Of a DNA stretch of 10,254 nucleotides, positions 7,764-10,254 are shown in pieces (position 1 is the first letter of the stretch; each line of letters starts with the position of its first letter). The DNA is taken from positions 1-10,254 of the forward strand of contig VBJE01000116.1 in the NCBI GenBank assembly GCA_005879675.1. The letters are read 5' to 3'. Both the position numbers and the translations under genes were made by a program. Under the pieces are notes generated by a model. It searched no databases, was not told the origin of the DNA, and saw nothing but the letters and a program-made list of their open reading frames with translations. Origin of the DNA: Chloroflexota bacterium (lineage in GTDB: Bacteria; Chloroflexota; Dormibacteria; Dormibacterales; Dormibacteraceae).

Positions 7764-8657
7764 TCAGATCCTCACGTAGCGCCTGACGCCGATGTAGCTG
7801 CCGAGCGCACCGAGCATCGCGCCGGCGAGCAGCAGGTCGCGCGCCAGGCTCGAGATGAAGGCGGGGTCATAGCTCAGCGGTATGAACCCGATGTCGGATT
7901 TGAAGCGCGACACCACCGGCTCGTAGCCGACGGCGAGCAGCGCAAGGGCGATCGCGGCCGCGATCAATCCCGTCATCACGCCCTCGATCACGAACGGGCC
8001 GCGCACGAACCACTCCGTCGCGCCGACGAGCTTCATGACCTCGATCTCTTTGCGCCTGTGGTAGACCGCAGTCCGGATGGTGTTCATCACGATCACGACC
8101 GAGACGATCAGCAGCACGACGAGAAGGCCCACCCCGGCGAGCTCCAGCCACTGCGAGAGCTGGAGCATGCGGTTGACGAAGTCGCCCTGGTAGTTCGTCG
8201 GGTCGGTCGGGTCGACGCCGGACCACTGCCGCGCCATGGAATCGACGGCCGCGACATCGTTCAGGTTTCTGACCTGGACGTCGAGCTTGGCGTCGAGTGG
8301 GTTGCCCTCGATCTGCTGAGCAAGGATCAGGTTCTGCGGGTCGGACTTGAACTGGGTGAGCGCCTCGTCCTTGGTCACGAAGCGAACGCTGACGACGCGC
8401 GGATCGGCCGCCAGCTGGTCTTTGAAGTCGTAAACGCTCGCCAGGGGCGTGTCGTCCGACACGTTGACCGATATCTCGCTGACCTTGGCGCGGAAGCCGT
8501 CCAGCACCTGCGAGAGCGCGTGACCGACGAGGAGGTTGATGCCCGCCAGGATCAGGATGAGCGTGATCGACAGCACCGCCGCCAGGCTCACGGCGAGATT
8601 CCGCCAGAAGCTCTGCCAGGCGCTATTGAGCGCGAACTTCAGATTTCGCAAAATCAT
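7764..8657 (-). CDS. ftsX: Cell division protein FtsX
   Basis: Membrane subunit of the FtsEX complex, an ABC-type mechanotransducer at the division site. The 297-residue protein has the FtsX layout: a short cytoplasmic N-terminus (MILRNLKFALNSAWQSFWRN), TM1 at about 21-45, an extracellular domain at about 50-168, TM2 at about 172-192, TM3 at about 222-243 and TM4 at about 272-290. The conserved cytoplasmic block RRKEIEVMKLVGATEWFVRG is at 201-220. The start chosen is ATG at 8655-8657, preceded by GGCAGG at a good distance. It lies inside ftsE, with a 35-base overlap, suggesting translational coupling. The frame is open further upstream to 8702, but that extension is not FtsX-like. The extracellular loop is where a coiled-coil hydrolase partner would bind, and the next gene encodes one. 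Confidence 0.95.
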   Translation of the reverse strand: MILRNLKFALNSAWQSFWRNLAVSLAAVLSITLILILAGINLLVGHALSQVLDGFRAKVSEISVNVSDDTPLASVYDFKDQLAADPRVVSVRFVTKDEALTQFKSDPQNLILAQQIEGNPLDAKLDVQVRNLNDVAAVDSMARQWSGVDPTDPTNYQGDFVNRMLQLSQWLELAGVGLLVVLLIVSVVIVMNTIRTAVYHRRKEIEVMKLVGATEWFVRGPFVIEGVMTGLIAAAIALALLAVGYEPVVSRFKSDIGFIPLSYDPAFISSLARDLLLAGAMLGALGSYIGVRRYVRI

Positions 8658-9366
8658 CGTGATACCTGCCTGATCTGTCGTCGCGTGCGATCTGTCCCGC
8701 ATCGATTGCGACCACGCGCCGGCGGAGGAGGTCGACGATCTCCCGGTTGTGGGTCGCCATCACGACTGTCGCGCCGCGGGCGTTGATGCGGAGGAACAGC
8801 TGCATGATCTCCCACGCCGTTGCTGGGTCGAGGTTGCCGGTCGGCTCGTCGGCGATGATGAAGCGCGGCGCGTGCACCAGCGCGCGAGCGATCGCCACGC
8901 GCTGTTGCTCACCGCCCGACAGGTTTGCCGGATAGGTGTTCTCTTTGCCGTAGAGGCTCACCGTGTCGAGGGCCTCGGCGACCCTCGCCCTGATGTGTTG
9001 ATCCGGCTCCCCGAGAACGCGAAGCGCGAAGGCGATGTTCTCGTAGACGGTGAGGTTGGGCAGCAGCTTGAAGTCCTGGAAGACCAGACCGACCTTGCGC
9101 CGGTAGTGCGGCAGCCTCCGCCGCTTCATGCGGCCGAGCTCGACTCCGTCGACGAAGATCTTGCCCTTGGACGGCTTCTCCTCGCGGATCAGCAGCCGGA
9201 CGACCGTCGACTTGCCCGCACCCGAAGGGCCGACGAGGAAGAGGAAGTCGCCTTCAGGCACCTCGAGGTTGACGTCGCGGAGCGCCTCGGTGCCCGTCGA
9301 GTACGTCTTGTGGACGTGCTGGAAGCTGATTACCGGTCGGGTTGCGAAATCCGGTGTTAAAACCAT
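8623..9366 (-). CDS. ftsE: Cell division ATP-binding protein FtsE
   Basis: Cytoplasmic ATPase that drives FtsX. From ATG at 9364-9366 the protein has 247 residues. Walker A is GPSGAGKST at 46-54, the Q-loop is Gln97 in FQDFKLLP, the ABC signature is LSGGEQQ at 149-155, Walker B is FIIADEP at 169-175, the D-loop is NLD at 178-180 and the switch is His206. FQDFKLLPNLTVYENIAFAL is characteristic of FtsE. The open frame continues upstream to 9474, but the promoter at 9427-9455 lies inside that extension and family members start close to VISFQHVHKTY, so the downstream ATG is preferred. AAGAGA upstream is a weak ribosome binding site. It is the first gene of the ftsE-ftsX-M23-S41 operon. Confidence 0.96.
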   Translation of the reverse strand: MVLTPDFATRPVISFQHVHKTYSTGTEALRDVNLEVPEGDFLFLVGPSGAGKSTVVRLLIREEKPSKGKIFVDGVELGRMKRRRLPHYRRKVGLVFQDFKLLPNLTVYENIAFALRVLGEPDQHIRARVAEALDTVSLYGKENTYPANLSGGEQQRVAIARALVHAPRFIIADEPTGNLDPATAWEIMQLFLRINARGATVVMATHNREIVDLLRRRVVAIDAGQIARDDRSGRYHDDFAKSEVRAQ

Positions 9367-9392
9367 AGGCTGCGTCTCTTGCTGTGGCGTTA

Positions 9393-9408
9393 CGCGCCGG
9401 AGGGCGCG
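9393..9408 (-). other. Hairpin in the ftsE 5' untranslated region
   Basis: A perfect 6-bp stem CGCGCC/GGCGCG with loop CTCC lies about 26 bases before the ftsE ATG and downstream of the predicted start of transcription. It could affect translation or be chance in GC-rich DNA. No riboswitch class is recognisable. Confidence 0.35.
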
Positions 9409-9426
9409 CGTGGCTAGGTCGCGGGC

Positions 9427-9455
9427 AGTATACCCGATGGTCCCGGCAGCGCCAA
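9427..9455 (-). promoter_or_regulatory. Sigma70-type promoter of the ftsEX operon
   Basis: On the minus strand TTGGCG (9450-9455) and TATACT (9427-9432) are separated by exactly 17 bases. The -10 matches the consensus at five of six positions and the -35 at four. Transcription would begin near 9420, leaving an untranslated leader of about 55 bases before the ATG at 9366. This gives the operon a promoter of its own, separate from prfB. Confidence 0.65.
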
Positions 9456-9517
9456 CCCCTTCCCAGAGTGCCAAACACTCGCCTTAACGAATGGCAATCC
9501 GCAGGCTTGCGCCTTCA

Positions 9518-9582
9518 CCCGCGGGCGCCGGCGGTCGCGGGTTTCAGAGTCGGTTCAAACCTGCGAGCGCCGGCAGTCGCGG
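9518..9582. repeat. Direct repeat pair and hairpin in the prfB-ftsE gap
   Basis: Two 20-base copies, 9521-9540 and 9563-9582, share 18 bases (core GCGCCGGC-GTCGCGG) with a 42-base period. The first copy also lies in an inverted repeat, CCCGCG (9518-9523) with CGCGGG (9536-9541), that could end prfB transcription, though no T-run follows. Nothing else is seen between 9456 and 9591. Confidence 0.5.
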
Positions 9583-9591
9583 CAATAACTT

Positions 9592-10254
9592 CTAGGAGGC
9601 TTGCGCGACGCCGCTGCCCTGGCTCAGGCGCCAGCGCAACCAGGCCTCGATGAACGGGTCGATCTCGCCGTCCAGCACCGCCTGCGCGTTGCCGACTGGG
9701 AGCCGAACTCCGCGGGCATGACCTGATCGCGGATCTGATCGAGGTGCGCGGCCGCCTCCTGCTGCTGCCGCTGGAACAGCCTGGCCTTCAGCACCTTCAT
9801 CGCCATCTCGCGGTTCTTCATCTGCGACCGCTCGTTCTGACACGTGACGACGATCCCCGTGGGCAGGTGCGTGATGCGGACCGCGGAGTCTGTCTTGTTG
9901 ACGTGCTGGCCGCCCGCTCCGGTGGAACGATAGGTGTCGATGCGGATGTCCTGCGCGTTGATGACCACCGCGTCCTCGTCCGTGCTCTCGAGCTCGGGCA
10001 TGATCTCGACGAGCGCGAAGGACGTGTGGCGCCGGTGGTTCTGATCGAACGGCGAGATGCGCACAAGGCGATGGACGCCATGCTCCGAGCGGAGCAGGCC
10101 GTAGGCGCGCGGACCGCGGACGATGAAGGTCGCGCTCTTCAGGCCGGCCTCCTCCCCGCGTGACTCGTCGATGATCTCGGCCTCGAATCGATGTCGCTCC
10201 GCCCACCTGAGGTACATGCGCATCAGCATCTCCACCCAGTCCTGGGCTTCGATC
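9592..10254 (-). CDS. prfB: Peptide chain release factor 2, C-terminal part, with internal deletion and frame change
   Basis: RF2 reads UGA and UAA stop codons in the ribosomal A site and triggers peptide release. The frame enters from the right edge (IEAQDW) and continues through MLMRMYLRWAE, the stop-recognition tripeptide SPF (RISPFDQNHRRHTSFA) and the catalytic GGQ at 9906-9914 (STGAGGQHVNKTDSAV). At about 9696, just after PAEFGSQ, the frame changes: the next expected block (IRSYVL...KD.RT, about 20 residues) is absent, and VGNAQAVLDGEIDPFIEAWL resumes in another frame, ending at the TAG at 9592. Left as is, translation would end at 9624 with a foreign tail. The N-terminal domain and any programmed frameshift site are outside the window. 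It is a clear RF2, but this copy is either damaged or misassembled. Confidence 0.93.
   Translation of the reverse strand, partial: DRSPGLGGDADAHVPQVGGATSIRGRDHRRVTRGGGRPEERDLHRPRSARLRPAPLGAWRPSPCAHLAVRSEPPAPHVLRARRDHARAREHGRGRGGHQRAGHPHRHLSFHRSGRPARQQDRLRGPHHAPAHGDRRHVSERAVADEEPRDGDEGAEGQAVPAAAAGGGRAPRSDPRSGHARGVRLPVGNAQAVLDGEIDPFIEAWLRWRLSQGSGVAQAS

Noticed and set aside
9548..9562. T-loop-like GGTTCAAACC near prfB, suggesting a tRNA remnant
   Set aside because: No acceptor, D or anticodon stem can be drawn around it. It lies between the two copies of an intergenic direct repeat and looks coincidental.
9690..9705. Programmed frameshift in prfB
   Set aside because: The known programmed shift in RF2 is near codon 25 at an early UGA. 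Here the frame change coincides with loss of about 20 conserved residues near the C-terminus, which fits a deletion.

Overview
The window looks like a chromosomal stretch from a high-GC bacterium. The gene order prfB–ftsE–ftsX–M23 peptidase–S41 peptidase, an F420-type luciferase-like oxidoreductase and a proline-rich membrane protein suggest an actinobacterium or a soil lineage such as Dormibacterota or Chloroflexota. That placement is inference; nothing here is decisive. Almost everything is on the minus strand, so the text below follows transcription from right to left.

Right part (9592-10254): the C-terminal part of peptide chain release factor 2 (prfB), cut by the window edge. It carries the SPF and GGQ motifs, but a conserved C-terminal segment is missing and the reading frame changes at about 9696. 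After a 225-base gap with a strong sigma70-type promoter (9427-9455) comes a tight operon: ftsE and ftsX (35-base overlap), a secreted coiled-coil M23 endopeptidase (5-base gap, broken by one extra base near 7213) and a CtpA-type S41 protease (23-base gap). Together this is a cell-division and envelope-remodelling unit: FtsEX couples ATP hydrolysis to peptidoglycan cleavage outside the cell, with the M23 protein as the likely partner. tRNA-Val(TAC) follows the protease directly.

Middle (3291-5207): a single-pass membrane protein of unknown function, with a cytoplasmic Pro-rich arm built from twelve tandem 15-base repeats (Glu-Thr-Pro-x-Ala). Its frame is broken by one missing base inside the array. 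It converges with the only plus-strand gene, a small lipoprotein; a GC-rich hairpin lies between the two ends.

Left part (1-3290): tRNA-Phe(GAA), then an insertion sequence of the IS481 type (1861-3206). The element has TGT...ACA ends, iterated end repeats (two on the left, four on the right) and a perfect 16-bp target duplication that includes the 3' end and CCA of tRNA-Phe. Removing it puts the tRNA about 19 bases before an F420-dependent-type oxidoreductase gene, which is followed after 54 bases by the N-terminal 279 codons of malate synthase A (glyoxylate cycle), cut by the left edge.

Three otherwise good genes (prfB, the M23 peptidase and the repeat protein) carry frame-breaking lesions, and tRNA-Val has a mismatch in its T stem. 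I see no previously undescribed multi-gene system. The points most worth a second look are the insertion at the tRNA-Phe end, the asymmetric repeat arrays of the element, the prfB lesion and the ETP-repeat membrane protein.
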